Notes: a model not told the origin generated them from the sequence alone. Positions 1 to 7,492 are shown, counted from the stretch's first letter. The stretch is DNA of 18,284 bases from Fodinibacter sp038330415 (GCA_038330415.1 JBBQNZ010000086.1:1-18284); one strand, 5' to 3'. Translations and numbers: made by a program.

Positions 1-381
1 GTCACCGATGCCGTCGAGGCGGCAGGCGGGGTGGCCACGAAGGCCGACCTGTCGGCGCTGAACCTCGCCCGTGTGCTGGTCGACGGCGAGCAGGTGCGTG
101 TCCCGGCGGTCGGTGAGCCGGTGGTGCCGGCGCCCTCGACCGGCGCGGGGCCCGCGAGAAGCGGGGGAGCGGGGTCGGGCGGCTCGGGGGCACCGGTCTC
201 TCTCAACACGGCCGACCTCGCCGGGCTCGACTCGTTGCCCGGCGTGGGTCCGGTGCTGGCCCAGCGCATCCTCGACTGGCGCTCGTCGCACGGGCGGTTC
301 ACCAGCGTCGACGAGCTCGGCGAGGTCAGCGGCATCGGCGAGAAGCTGCTGGCCCAGCTCAGCCCGTTGGTGACGCTGTGA
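1..381 (+). CDS. comEA: ComEA-like DNA-binding competence protein, 3' part (5' end outside window)
   Basis: The frame is open from base 1 and encodes the last 126 residues of a ComEA-type protein. ComEA binds incoming double-stranded DNA outside the membrane and passes it to the ComEC channel. Residues 1-36 (VTDAVEAAGGVATKADLSAL and onward) look like the end of an SLBB domain. A low-complexity Pro/Gly/Ala/Ser linker follows at about residues 38-65. A tandem helix-hairpin-helix module ends the protein, starting at LNTADLAGLDSLPGVGPVLA and containing a second GIGEKLL hairpin. A GTG at base 31 could be mistaken for the start, but the SLBB sequence continues upstream of it. The stop overlaps the GTG of comEC (GTGA, 378-381), so the two are translationally coupled. 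Confidence 0.9.
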   Translation, partial: VTDAVEAAGGVATKADLSALNLARVLVDGEQVRVPAVGEPVVPAPSTGAGPARSGGAGSGGSGAPVSLNTADLAGLDSLPGVGPVLAQRILDWRSSHGRFTSVDELGEVSGIGEKLLAQLSPLVTL

Positions 382-2848
382 GCGGTGCTCGGCCTCCTGG
401 CGAGGCCCGGACCTCGACCGCTCGGCCTTCTGAGGGGTCTTGCACTCCCGCGACTGAGGCTCCTGACGCCGACCTGACCGAGGTTCCGCGCCGGGTGCGG
501 GCGGCGACCGACCTGCGCCTGCTCGGGCCGGCGGTGCTCGCCTGGGCGGTGGCCGCTGCAGGCCTCGCCTGGCACCGAGGGGCCACCTGGTGCTGGCCGC
601 CGCGCCCACCCTGGTCGTCGGTGCAGCGGTGGGTTTCGGCTCAGCCCGCCGCGCGCTGCGCCGGGTCGGCCTGATCGGGCCGCTGCTGCTCACCGTCTCG
701 CTCCTGGCCGTGCTGCAGGTCGCGGCGGTGGGGCACGGCGTCCTGCGGGCGCGCGGCGATGTCGAGTCGCTCGCTCGTGACCGCGCTGCGGTCACCGCCG
801 TCGCCGTGCTCACCGGTGACGCCATCGCGCTGCCCGCCCGTGGCGACCGGCCGGTCGTGCTGCGCGAGGCCACCGTCCACGTGCTCGACGCCCGGGGGCT
901 GCGCCGCAACACCTCCGCGCCGGTGCTGCTCACCGGTGACCCGGCGATCGCGGACGCCGCCTGGCGTTCCACGGTGCGGGTGCACGGCCGGTTGGCACCG
1001 ACCGAGCGGGCCGACGACCGGGTCGCGACGCTGTCGGTGCGCGGGCCGCCGGTGGTCCTGGCCCCACCTGGCATCGTCGCCTCGGCGGCCGAGCGGCTGC
1101 GCACCGGCCTGCGCGAGGCGGTCGACCACGCACCGCCCGACGCGCGGGGTCTGCTGCCGGGGCTGGTCATCGGCGACACGAGCCGCACCCCGCCCGACCT
1201 CACCGACGCCATGCTTGCCACCGGGATGACCCACCTCACGGCGGTGAGCGGCAGCAACGTCGCCGTCGTCACCGGGCTCGCCCTTGGCCTCTGCGTGCTC
1301 GTCGGCGTCCCGAGGAGGCTGCGACCGGTGCTCGCCCTCGCCGCACTCGCCGGGTTCGTCGTGCTCGCCCGCCCCGAGCCGAGCGTCGTGCGCGCGGCCG
1401 CGATGGGCGCGATCGGGCTGCTCGGGCTCAGCCGGTCGCGGCGCTCGGCCGGCCCGCCCGTCCTCGGCGCGGCCATCGTGGTGGTGCTCCTCGTCGACCC
1501 GTGGCTGGCTCGCTCCTTCGGCTTCGTCCTCTCCTCGCTGGCCACCCTGGGGCTCCTGCTCTTCACGCGCCCGTGGGGTGACGCGATCGGGGCCCGGCTC
1601 CCGGCCCGGGTGAGGGGTCTCGGTCCTGCGCTGGCGATCCCGGTGGCGGCCCAGGCCATGACCGCCCCGGTGGTGGTGCTGCTCCAGGGCTCGGTCAGCC
1701 TCATCGGCGTCGCGGCCAACCTGCTCGCCGCACCCCTCGTGCCGGTGGCCACCGTGGCCGGGGTCGCGGCAGCCCTCACCTCACTGGTCTGGGCCCGGGG
1801 CGCCGAGCTGGTCGCGTGGGTTGGGGTGGTCCCCACGCAGGTCATCGCCCAGGTCGCCCGACGGTTCGCCGAGGTGCCCGGCGGCACACTGCCCTGGCCC
1901 GACGGTGCCCCGGGTGCGCTGCAGCTCGCCGCACTCACCGGGGCGGTGCTCCTCACCGGCCGCGCGCTGGCCTCCGGGGTCGCCGCCCACCCCGTGCTGG
2001 CCCTGGGCGCGGCGCTGCTCGTCGCGGCCGGCCTGGTTCCCACCCGCTCCGTCACCTGGCCGCCCGCCGGCTGGCGGGTGGTGGTCTGCGACGTCGGCCA
2101 GGGCGACGCGGTCGTGCTGCGCAGCGGCCCGCACCGAGCCGTGCTCGTCGATGCCGGCCCCGACCCGCCCCTGGTCGACCGCTGCCTGAGCCACCTCGGT
2201 GTCACCACGCTCGATGCCGTCGTCCTCACCCACTTCCACGCCGACCACGTCGACGGGCTGGCCGGTGCCGTCGACGGGCGCACGGTCGGCCGGTTGCTCG
2301 TCGGCCCGGTCCGCGAGCCGGCGCCGTCCGCCGACGCGGTCGAGCGCGTGGCGCGCGCCCACGGCATCCCGACGACCGTGCTGCACGCCGGTGACCGGCT
2401 CACCGTCGGCGAGGTCACCGCGGCGGTGTGGAGCCCGACCCGGCGCATCGCCGACGGGTCCGTACCCAACAACGCCAGCGTCGTGCTGGCGGTGCGCACC
2501 GGCTCCGTCGACGCGCTGCTCCTCGGTGACGTCGAGCGCGAGGCAGCGCACGACCTCCTCCTGCGCATCCGCCGCGAGCCCTCGATGGCCCTCGCCGCAA
2601 CGGGATTCGAGGTGGTCAAGACCCCGCACCACGGCAGCTCCAACCTCGACGACGACCTGATGGCCGCGGTCGCCGCACCCGTCGGCGTCATCAGCGTCGG
2701 GAAGGCCAACGACTACGGCCACCCCGCGGCCCACCACCTCGACGTGCTGCGCCGCAACGGGTATGCCGTGTACCGCACCGACCAGCGCGGTGACGTGGCG
2801 GTCGTGCAGCGGCCCGATGGCTCGGTCGCTGTCGTCACGGCGCAGTGA
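378..2848 (+). CDS. comEC: ComEC/Rec2 DNA-uptake channel with MBL domain; apparent -1 frameshift near base 580
   Basis: ComEC forms the inner-membrane channel for single-stranded DNA in natural transformation. The intact frame runs from GTG 590 to 2848 (752 aa). Numbered from 590, a Competence domain core lies around residues 190-225 (TDAMLATGMTHLTAVSGSN), followed by many hydrophobic segments. A metallo-beta-lactamase-like domain starts near residue 497 (VVCDVGQGDAVVL), with the metal-binding THFHADHVDG near 547 and TPHHGSSN near 678. The natural start appears to be GTG 378, overlapping comEA. That frame gives a plausible N-terminus (DLRLLGPAVLAWAVAAAGLAW, a first TM) up to about base 581, but the channel continues in the next frame (GHLVLAAAPTLVV). 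One extra G in the GGGG run at 579-582 would restore a protein of about 823 aa. Either the sequence has an indel error or the gene is damaged. GTG 590 could still start a shortened product. Confidence 0.9.
576..586 (+). other. Apparent one-base deletion in comEC (G run)
   Basis: Frame 378 reads ...LAWHRG and then becomes WCWPPRPPW, which does not look like a membrane protein. The frame in use from 581 reads GHLVLAAAPTLVVGAAVG, a continuous hydrophobic segment. The switch point is the four-G run at 579-582. Upstream of base 470 the second frame contains several stops, so it cannot be the genuine N-terminal frame. I see no slippery heptamer or downstream hairpin that would argue for programmed frameshifting. 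Confidence 0.7.
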
Positions 2849-2875
2849 GGTGACGGGTGCCCTTCGCCCCCGGCG

Positions 2876-3829
2876 TCAGATCGAGAAGGCCGGCTCCAGC
2901 CCGCGCACCGTCGGCGCCGTCGACTGCGCCTTGGCGCTCTCGGCGAGCGCATCGAGGGTGGCCTTGACCGCCGGCACGCGCTGCAGGTCGGGGGTGGTCA
3001 CGGCCATGATCGACCGCCGCGATGCCGGGGTGATGGGCAGCGCCACGACGTCGCCGTGGTGCACCGTGCGCAGGATGAGGTCGGGGATGAGCGCGACGCC
3101 GAGCCCCTCGGCGACCAGCCCCATGACGGCGACGTAGTCCTCGGTCTCGTAGGCCACGTCCGGGCGGAAACCGGCGTCGTTCGTCAGCTGCAACAGGTGA
3201 CCACGACAGCGCGGGCAGCCGGCGATCCACGGCTCGGCGGCCAGGTCGGCCAGGTCGACGTTCTCCTGCCCCGACACCGCGTGCCCGCTGGGCACGGCCA
3301 GCCGCACCTCGTCGTCGAGCAACGGGGTGATCACGAACTGGCCGAGGTCCTCCTCGCCGCGCCCGAGGTCGGTGCCCTCGTAGGCGAACGCCACCGCCAG
3401 GTCGCACTCCCCGGCCTTGAGCGCGGCCAGGCTCTCGGGCGGCTCGGCCTCGGTGAAGCTGATGTTGACGTCGGGGAAGCGCTGCTTGACCAGCGACAGC
3501 GCCCGAGGCACGAGGGTGGCCGACGCCGACGGGAAGGCCATCATCCGCACCCGCCCGCTGCGCAGCCCGGCGATCGCCGCGACCTCCTCCTCGGCGGCAT
3601 CCAGCGCGGCGAGCACCGGGGTCGCGTGCCGCGCCAGCACCTGCCCGGCCTCGGTGAGCCGCACGTTGCGCCCCACCCGCTCGACCAGCACGGTGCCGGT
3701 GCGCTGCTCGAGGCGGCGCACCATCTGCGAGATGGCGGGCTGGGTGTAGCCCAGCGAGACGGCGGCGGCGGTGAAGCTGCCCTCGTCGGAGATGGCCTTC
3801 ATGACCCGAAGGCCCGCAGCGTCGATCAT
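2876..3829 (-). CDS. LysR-type transcriptional regulator
   Basis: A 317-aa LysR-family regulator of normal family length. Residues 1-60 form the winged helix-turn-helix (DEGSFTAAAVSLGYTQPAIS, then RRLEQRTGTVLVERVGRNVRLTEAG). Residues from about 90 to 300 form the periplasmic-binding-protein-like effector domain (SGRVRMMAFPSASATLVPRA to GLVAEGLGVALIPDL). A CPRC pair lies in the effector domain. It is convergent with comEC (27 bp between stops) and divergent from the Sir2 gene 297 bp away. A TAGAAT hexamer ends 6 nt before the ATG, which suggests a leaderless mRNA. A perfect T-N11-A palindrome overlaps this promoter, so autoregulation is likely. The effector and the target genes cannot be told from sequence. 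Confidence 0.93.
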   Translation of the reverse strand: MIDAAGLRVMKAISDEGSFTAAAVSLGYTQPAISQMVRRLEQRTGTVLVERVGRNVRLTEAGQVLARHATPVLAALDAAEEEVAAIAGLRSGRVRMMAFPSASATLVPRALSLVKQRFPDVNISFTEAEPPESLAALKAGECDLAVAFAYEGTDLGRGEEDLGQFVITPLLDDEVRLAVPSGHAVSGQENVDLADLAAEPWIAGCPRCRGHLLQLTNDAGFRPDVAYETEDYVAVMGLVAEGLGVALIPDLILRTVHHGDVVALPITPASRRSIMAVTTPDLQRVPAVKATLDALAESAKAQSTAPTVRGLEPAFSI

Positions 3830-3835
3830 GGCCGC

Positions 3836-3841
3836 ATTCTA
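3836..3841 (-). promoter_or_regulatory. -10 element of a leaderless lysR promoter
   Basis: On the minus strand the hexamer TAGAAT (TANNNT) ends exactly 6 nt before the A of the ATG at 3829, and no Shine-Dalgarno sequence is present. In actinobacteria this spacing is typical of transcripts that begin at the start codon. I see no convincing -35. Confidence 0.6.
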
Positions 3842-3855
3842 TAACGCGACGTTAT
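3841..3855. promoter_or_regulatory. LysR-type operator ATAAC-N5-GTTAT
   Basis: ATAACGCGACGTTAT is a perfect dyad that fits the classical LTTR T-N11-A box. It touches the -10 hexamer of the lysR promoter and occupies the spacer region, so the LysR protein bound here would probably repress its own gene. It could also act on the divergent Sir2 operon, although that start is about 270 bp away. Confidence 0.65.
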
Positions 3856-3900
3856 CGTTCCGCCACATCCCCACACGCCCCGTGATACTCCATACCCTCG

Positions 3901-3969
3901 ACTTCGTGCGACGTGGCTACGGTTTCTGAGCCGCGGCGTCGCCAGAACCGTAGGCACATCGCACGAAGT
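3901..3969. repeat. Imperfect palindromic element, copy 1
   Basis: The outer arms ACTTCGTGCGA (3901-3911) and TCGCACGAAGT (3959-3969) pair perfectly over 11 bp. The inner arms continue imperfectly (GTGGCTACGGTTTCTG against CCAGAACCGTAGGCAC), giving about 27 bp per arm. It lies in the 297-bp gap between lysR and the Sir2 gene. A related sequence lies at 13449-13530. A dispersed noncoding palindrome is the simplest reading. No coding feature is seen in the rest of this gap. Confidence 0.5.
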
Positions 3970-4126
3970 GGCCACTCATTGCGGATATTCACCTCGACAG
4001 CGCGCCGGCCCCTCCCTGCCAGGTGGGTGATCGACAGTCGTCGGATGCCGTGCGCCCGCCGTCGCTCGACCCCACACGTTCGACGTGGCGCGCGGTGCCC
4101 CCGCCTCGGGTGGAAAGATCACTGCC

Positions 4127-4987
4127 ATGCCGGATGCCGCCTCGCTCGCCGCCCTCCTGGGCGCCCACCGGGGCACGCTCGTGCTCACTGGTGCCGGCAT
4201 CTCGACCGACTCCGGCATCCCCGACTACCGCGGCCCCGACGGCACCCGCCGGGTCATCCCGATGCAGCATGGCGAGTTCGTCGGCTCCAGCGAGGCGCGC
4301 CAGCGCTACTGGGCCCGGTCCTTCATCGGCTGGCAGCGGTTCAGCCACGCCGAGCCCAACGCCGCGCACCTCGCCGTCGCCGACCTCCAGCGCCGCGGTG
4401 TGCTCGGCAAGGTGATCACCCAGAACGTCGACGGCCTGCACCAGGCCGCCGGCAGCCGCGACGTCACCGAGCTGCACGGCAGCCTCGCCGAGGTGGTCTG
4501 CCTCACCTGCGGCGACCGGTCCGACCGCGACCTGCTCCAGGCCCGGATGTCCGAGGCCAACCACGGCTTCGACCGGCTGGCGAGCGGGGAGGCGCCCGAC
4601 GGTTCGCGGGTCAGCAGCCAGATCCGCCCCGACGGCGTCATCGTGCTCGCCGACGACCTGGTCGCCGGCTTCCACCTGCCCCGCTGCACGGTGTGTGGCG
4701 GTGATGCCCTCAAGCCCGACGTCGTGTTCTTCGGCGGCTCGGTGCCGCGCGAGCGGGTCGACGCCTGCTACGCGCTCACCGATGCCGCCCCCGCCCTGCT
4801 CGTGCTCGGCTCCTCCCTCGCCGTGATGAGCGGGCTGCGGTTCGTGCGGCACGCGGCCAAGCGCGGCATCCCGGTGATGGCGGTGACGCGCGGGCCCACC
4901 CGCGGCGACGACCTGATGACCCTGCGGGTCGACGCCTCGCTCGCCCCGACCCTCGGCGAGGTGCTCCGCGCCGGCGTCGCCGCCTGA
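4127..4987 (+). CDS. Sir2-family NAD-dependent protein deacylase (sirtuin)
   Basis: This 286-aa sirtuin would remove acyl groups from lysines using NAD+. The NAD-binding motifs are clear: GAGIST at residues 22-27, DSGIPDYRG at 28-36 and TQNVDGLHQ at 98-106. The catalytic His is H117 in ELHGS. A structural zinc site is formed by C125/C128 (CLTCG) and C187/C190 (CTVCGG). The pattern looks like class II (SIRT4-like) sirtuins. I chose ATG 4127 because a purine-rich GGAAAG precedes it; an in-frame GTG at 4085 would add 14 unsupported residues. Its stop overlaps the ATG of the GNAT gene (TGATG), so a deacylase and an acetyltransferase are made from one coupled message. Confidence 0.93.
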   Translation: MPDAASLAALLGAHRGTLVLTGAGISTDSGIPDYRGPDGTRRVIPMQHGEFVGSSEARQRYWARSFIGWQRFSHAEPNAAHLAVADLQRRGVLGKVITQNVDGLHQAAGSRDVTELHGSLAEVVCLTCGDRSDRDLLQARMSEANHGFDRLASGEAPDGSRVSSQIRPDGVIVLADDLVAGFHLPRCTVCGGDALKPDVVFFGGSVPRERVDACYALTDAAPALLVLGSSLAVMSGLRFVRHAAKRGIPVMAVTRGPTRGDDLMTLRVDASLAPTLGEVLRAGVAA

Positions 4988-5535
4988 TGGCCGACCCCCA
5001 ACCCGACGCGACCGACGGCGCGAGCCGGCTCCCGGCATCCGAGCACGTGACCCTGCGCACCGCGACCGCCGCCGACCTGCCCGCGCTGGCCGCCATCTAC
5101 AACGAGGCTGTTGCCCACAGCGTGGCCACCTTCGACGTCGAGCCGCAGCCGCCCGAGCTGTTCGCCGAGCGCGTTGCCAGCACCCGCCCGGGCGACCACG
5201 TCCTTGTCGCGGAAGAGCGGGGCCGCGTCATCGGCATGGCGTATGCCGCCGCCTACAGACCGCGGCCCGCCTACGACGGCACCCGCGAGATCTCGATCTA
5301 CCTTGCGGCGGACGCCCGCGGGCACGGCCTGGGCCGCGCGCTCTACGACGAGCTGCTCGCGCGGGTCGACGCCGACGGCATCCACGTCTGCCTGGCCGTC
5401 ATCGCCCAGCCGAATGCCGCCAGCGAGGCGCTTCATGCAGCCGTCGGCTTCGAGCGGGTGGGCACGTTGCGCGAGGTGGGCCGCAAGTTCGGCCGGTGGG
5501 TCGACACCACCTGGTGGCAGCGGGTGCGCGGTTAG
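4987..5535 (+). CDS. GNAT acetyltransferase, phosphinothricin-acetyltransferase-like
   Basis: A 182-aa GNAT protein using acetyl-CoA. Residues 20-45 match the family N-terminus (VTLRTATAADLPALAAIYNE). RPAYDGTREISIYL at about 93-106 is characteristic of the PAT/YncA group. R111-G-H-G-L-G116 is the acetyl-CoA pyrophosphate loop. The C-terminus has GFERVGTLREVGRKFGRW and WWQ, also PAT-like. Residues 1-20 are a variable extension; the start is fixed by the TGATG overlap with the sirtuin gene. PAT-group enzymes usually acetylate small amines or amino-acid analogues, so protein acetylation should not be assumed despite the sirtuin partner. The substrate is unknown. Confidence 0.88.
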   Translation: MADPQPDATDGASRLPASEHVTLRTATAADLPALAAIYNEAVAHSVATFDVEPQPPELFAERVASTRPGDHVLVAEERGRVIGMAYAAAYRPRPAYDGTREISIYLAADARGHGLGRALYDELLARVDADGIHVCLAVIAQPNAASEALHAAVGFERVGTLREVGRKFGRWVDTTWWQRVRG

Positions 5536-5556
5536 CCGGACGCCAGGCCGCCGGAT

Positions 5557-5570
5557 GCCGGGCGCCCGGC
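5557..5570. terminator. GC-rich palindrome after the Sir2-GNAT operon
   Basis: GCCGGGCGCCCGGC is a perfect 14-bp self-complementary sequence 21 bp after the GNAT stop, in an 83-bp gap. With no loop and no T run, it is only a weak terminator candidate. Confidence 0.3.
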
Positions 5571-5606
5571 CGCACGGCCCCCGCCGCGCGCCGCTGACCG
5601 CGGCGA

Positions 5607-5612
5607 TACGCT
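5607..5612 (+). promoter_or_regulatory. -10 element of a leaderless promoter for the DUF4259 gene
   Basis: TACGCT (TANNNT) ends exactly 6 nt before ATG 5619, and the interval GCCCCC has no ribosome binding site. This suggests that the gene has its own leaderless promoter rather than only reading through from the Sir2-GNAT operon. Confidence 0.5.
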
Positions 5613-5618
5613 GCCCCC

Positions 5619-6044
5619 ATGGGAGCCATCGGGTCCGGACCGTTCGAGAACGACGACGCCCTCGACTTCCTGGGTGAGCTCGCCGACCTGCCGGCGCAGG
5701 AGCGGGGGCACCGGGTGCTCGAGGCGCTCGACACCGTGCTGCTCAGCACCGGCTACGTCGAGGCGCCGCAGATGTGCGAGGCCGTGGCGGGTGCGGCCGC
5801 AGTGGGCGCCTCGGTGAACCCCGATGCCGCCGTCGGCGAGCCCTACCTGCCGGGCTGGCTGGCCACGTCGCCGCTGCCGACCAGTGACGAGGAGCTCGTC
5901 GAGAAGGCGCGCCAGGTGCTGCGCCGGGCGGTGCGCTCCCAGGACAGCGAGTGGTGGACGCTGTGGGACGAGGCCGGCCTGGCCGATGACGTCACCGCCT
6001 CCTGCCGCCGCGCGCTCGCGTGGATGGGCGACCGCGACGACTGA
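5619..6044 (+). CDS. DUF4259 family protein
   Basis: A 141-aa soluble protein. The N-terminus MGAIGSGPFENDDALDFLGE is the hallmark of DUF4259, whose members begin MGAWG-x-GPF-x-NDDALD-W-like. The rest is alpha-helical by composition: EALDTVLLSTGYVEAPQMCE, then an Ala/Val stretch, and a C-terminal RRAVRSQDSEWWTLWDEAGL. No signal peptide or membrane segment is seen. The biochemical role of the family is not established. The gene probably uses a leaderless promoter. It is convergent with lexA, and a perfect hairpin separates the two. Confidence 0.88.
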   Translation: MGAIGSGPFENDDALDFLGELADLPAQERGHRVLEALDTVLLSTGYVEAPQMCEAVAGAAAVGASVNPDAAVGEPYLPGWLATSPLPTSDEELVEKARQVLRRAVRSQDSEWWTLWDEAGLADDVTASCRRALAWMGDRDD

Positions 6045-6065
6045 CCGGCGTGACGGCAGCGACGA

Positions 6066-6096
6066 GGGCCCGACGTCCGGGTCGGACGTCGGGCCC
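6066..6096. terminator. Bidirectional hairpin between DUF4259 gene and lexA
   Basis: GGGCCCGACGTCCG (6066-6079), loop GGT, CGGACGTCGGGCCC (6083-6096): a perfect 14-bp stem with a 3-nt loop, between two convergent stops at 6044 and 6113. There is no T tract, as is common in high-GC genomes. Confidence 0.85.
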
Positions 6097-6112
6097 CGGT
6101 GCGATCGGCGGG

Positions 6113-6835
6113 TCAGACCCGGCGCAGCACGGCGGTCACCTTGCCGAGGATGGTGGCGTGGTCACCGTCGATCGGTGAGAAGGCCGGGTTGTGCGGCATC
6201 AGCCACACCTTGCCGTCGCGCCGCTTGAAGGTCTTGACGGTGGCCTCGTTGTCGAGCATCGCGGCCACGATGTCACCGTTGTCGGCGTTGGGCTGCTGGC
6301 GCACGACCACCCAGTCGCCGTCGCAGATCGCGGCGTCGACCATCGAGTCGCCGACCACCTTGAGCAGGAACAGCGAGCCCTCGCCCACGATCTGGCGGGG
6401 GAGCGGGAAGATGTCGTCGACGACCTCCTCGGCGGTGATCGGCACGCCGGCGGCGATCCGGCCGAGCACCGGCACGTAGGCGGCCTCCGGGCGCTGGTCG
6501 TTGATGCCGGTGACGTCGACGTCGTCGTGCTCGGCGGCGCCCCGGTAGCCGGGCTCGTCGCTGGCGAGGTCGGGGGAGATGACCTCGATGGCGCGCGGCC
6601 GGTTGGGGTCGCGGCGCAGGTAGCCCTTGCGCTCCAGGGCGGACAGCTGGTGGGCGACCGAGCTGGGGGAGGTGAGGCCCACGGCGTCGCCGATCTCGCG
6701 CATGCTCGGCGGGTAGCCGCGCCGGTCGATCGAGTTGCGGATCACCTCGAGCACCTTGCGCTGGCGGTGCGTGAGCGCCCCGCCGTCGCCACGATCGGGC
6801 ATCTCGTGGATGTCGGCGTTCCTCGGACGTGCCAT
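6113..6835 (-). CDS. lexA: LexA, SOS-response repressor
   Basis: A 240-aa LexA. The N-terminal winged helix covers about residues 20-85 (LTHRQRKVLEVIRNSIDRRG, then SMREIGDAVGLTSPSSVAHQ). The autocleavage site is A129-G130 in GRIAAGVPI. The catalytic dyad is S164 (VVGDSMVD) and K201 (ATVKTFKRR). Under DNA damage, RecA filaments stimulate self-cleavage and release the SOS genes. ATG 6835 has an AAGGGG sequence upstream; the next in-frame ATG is at residue 12. The gene is divergent from the LysM gene, and LexA-type boxes lie between them, so both are probably LexA-controlled. Confidence 0.97.
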   Translation of the reverse strand: MARPRNADIHEMPDRGDGGALTHRQRKVLEVIRNSIDRRGYPPSMREIGDAVGLTSPSSVAHQLSALERKGYLRRDPNRPRAIEVISPDLASDEPGYRGAAEHDDVDVTGINDQRPEAAYVPVLGRIAAGVPITAEEVVDDIFPLPRQIVGEGSLFLLKVVGDSMVDAAICDGDWVVVRQQPNADNGDIVAAMLDNEATVKTFKRRDGKVWLMPHNPAFSPIDGDHATILGKVTAVLRRV

Positions 6836-6966
6836 GTCGACCCCTTCGGTGTCATCCCTGCTGTCGGGAGTGCGGTCCTGCGCCGGAGTCGGGCGGACTC
6901 CGGGTGTATTCGCAGGTCAGCCCGACTGTCAGTGGTGCTCGGCAGGCTTACCGGCATGAGCACATC

Positions 6967-6981
6967 GTACGAGTCTCGTAC
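6967..6981. promoter_or_regulatory. Palindrome GTACGAG-T-CTCGTAC in the lexA/LysM gap
   Basis: A perfect 7-1-7 inverted repeat. The half site CTCGTACA recurs at 7041-7048, downstream of the putative -10. It does not match the LexA box, so another regulator may bind here. Identity unknown. Confidence 0.35.
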
Positions 6982-6988
6982 ACACAAT

Positions 6989-7004
6989 TCAAACATTTCT
7001 TCGA
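6989..7004. promoter_or_regulatory. Degenerate SOS box 1 (LexA site)
   Basis: TCAAACATTTCTTCGA matches the actinobacterial box TCGAAC-N4-GTTCGA at 10 of 12 fixed positions. It is the box closest to lexA and could serve lexA autoregulation. Confidence 0.4.
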
Positions 7005-7012
7005 GGCGTGTC

Positions 7013-7041
7013 TTGAAGGGCTCGAACATCCGTGCTACAAC
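7013..7041 (+). promoter_or_regulatory. Putative promoter of the LysM gene with embedded SOS box 2
   Basis: TTGAAG (7013-7018), a 17-nt spacer and TACAAC (7036-7041) resemble a housekeeping promoter. TCGAACATCCGTGCTA at 7022-7037 matches the SOS box at 10 of 12 fixed positions and fills the spacer, so bound LexA would block RNA polymerase. Confidence 0.45.
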
Positions 7042-7057
7042 TCGTACAGACGTTCTA

Positions 7058-7073
7058 TCGAACACCGGTTCGA
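7058..7073. promoter_or_regulatory. Perfect SOS box 3 (LexA operator)
   Basis: TCGAACACCGGTTCGA is a perfect match to the actinobacterial/Gram-positive LexA box (CGAAC-N4-GTTCG). It lies 33 bp upstream of the LysM start and just downstream of the putative -10, a repressing position. Confidence 0.88.
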
Positions 7074-7105
7074 CGGTGGCCCTGGCCGCCGGGATGGAGG
7101 GAAGC

Positions 7106-7492
7106 ATGAGCGCACTCGATTGGAGCCCCACCGACCTCGGGTATGCCGGGTCGCCGGCCCCGCGACGACCGCACCTCGTCGTGCTTCCCGGTGGTGCCGG
7201 TCGCCCGGCGTCGGTCGCCCCGGTTCGCATCACCCGCCGCGGTCGGCTGGCCCTGCTGGCACTGGCCCTGGCCATCGTCGCCGTCGTCGGCCTGATGGGC
7301 ATGGGTGGCGCCGGTGCGGCCGAGCCGCTGCCCACCGTCACAGTGGCCCCGGGCCAGACGCTCTCCGAGATCGCGCTCGCCGAGCTGCCCCAGCTGAACC
7401 TGAGCCAGGCCATCGTCGCGATCCAGCTCGCCAACCAGCTGAGCACGGCCCAGATCAGCGCCGGGCAGCAGCTCGCCATCCCGCGGCCCTGA
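7106..7492 (+). CDS. LysM-domain single-TM protein, likely SOS-induced division checkpoint protein
   Basis: A 128-aa protein. Residues 1-45 are a Pro/Arg-containing cytoplasmic segment, about 48-66 is one transmembrane helix (LALLALALAIVAVVGLMGM), and 77-126 is an extracytoplasmic LysM domain (TVTVAPGQTLSEIALAELPQ, with a C-terminal GQQLAIP) that should bind peptidoglycan. ATG 7106 is preceded by GGAGGGA; the frame also extends upstream to an ATG at 6956, but that would run through the promoter and the SOS boxes. A small LysM membrane protein divergent from lexA under a LexA box is the arrangement of B. subtilis YneA and mycobacterial Rv2719c, which delay division during DNA damage. The role here is inferred from that context. 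Confidence 0.88.
   Translation: MSALDWSPTDLGYAGSPAPRRPHLVVLPGGAGRPASVAPVRITRRGRLALLALALAIVAVVGLMGMGGAGAAEPLPTVTVAPGQTLSEIALAELPQLNLSQAIVAIQLANQLSTAQISAGQQLAIPRP

Noticed and set aside
31..381. GTG 31 as the true start of the comEA-like gene
   Set aside because: The frame is open to base 1 and the residues before 31 continue the SLBB domain, so the gene starts outside the window.
576..600. Programmed ribosomal frameshift in comEC
   Set aside because: No canonical slippery heptamer or clear downstream structure; a missing G is simpler.
1781..2737. Long minus-strand frame opposite comEC
   Set aside because: No recognisable domain, Gly/Asp/Arg-rich antisense composition; shadow of a strongly supported gene.
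3056..3844. Long plus-strand frame opposite lysR
   Set aside because: Antisense of a clear LysR gene; His/Gln/Arg-rich with no family pattern.
6956..7105. N-terminal extension of the LysM protein from ATG 6956
   Set aside because: It would translate through the putative promoter and three LexA-type boxes; ATG 7106 has a good SD.
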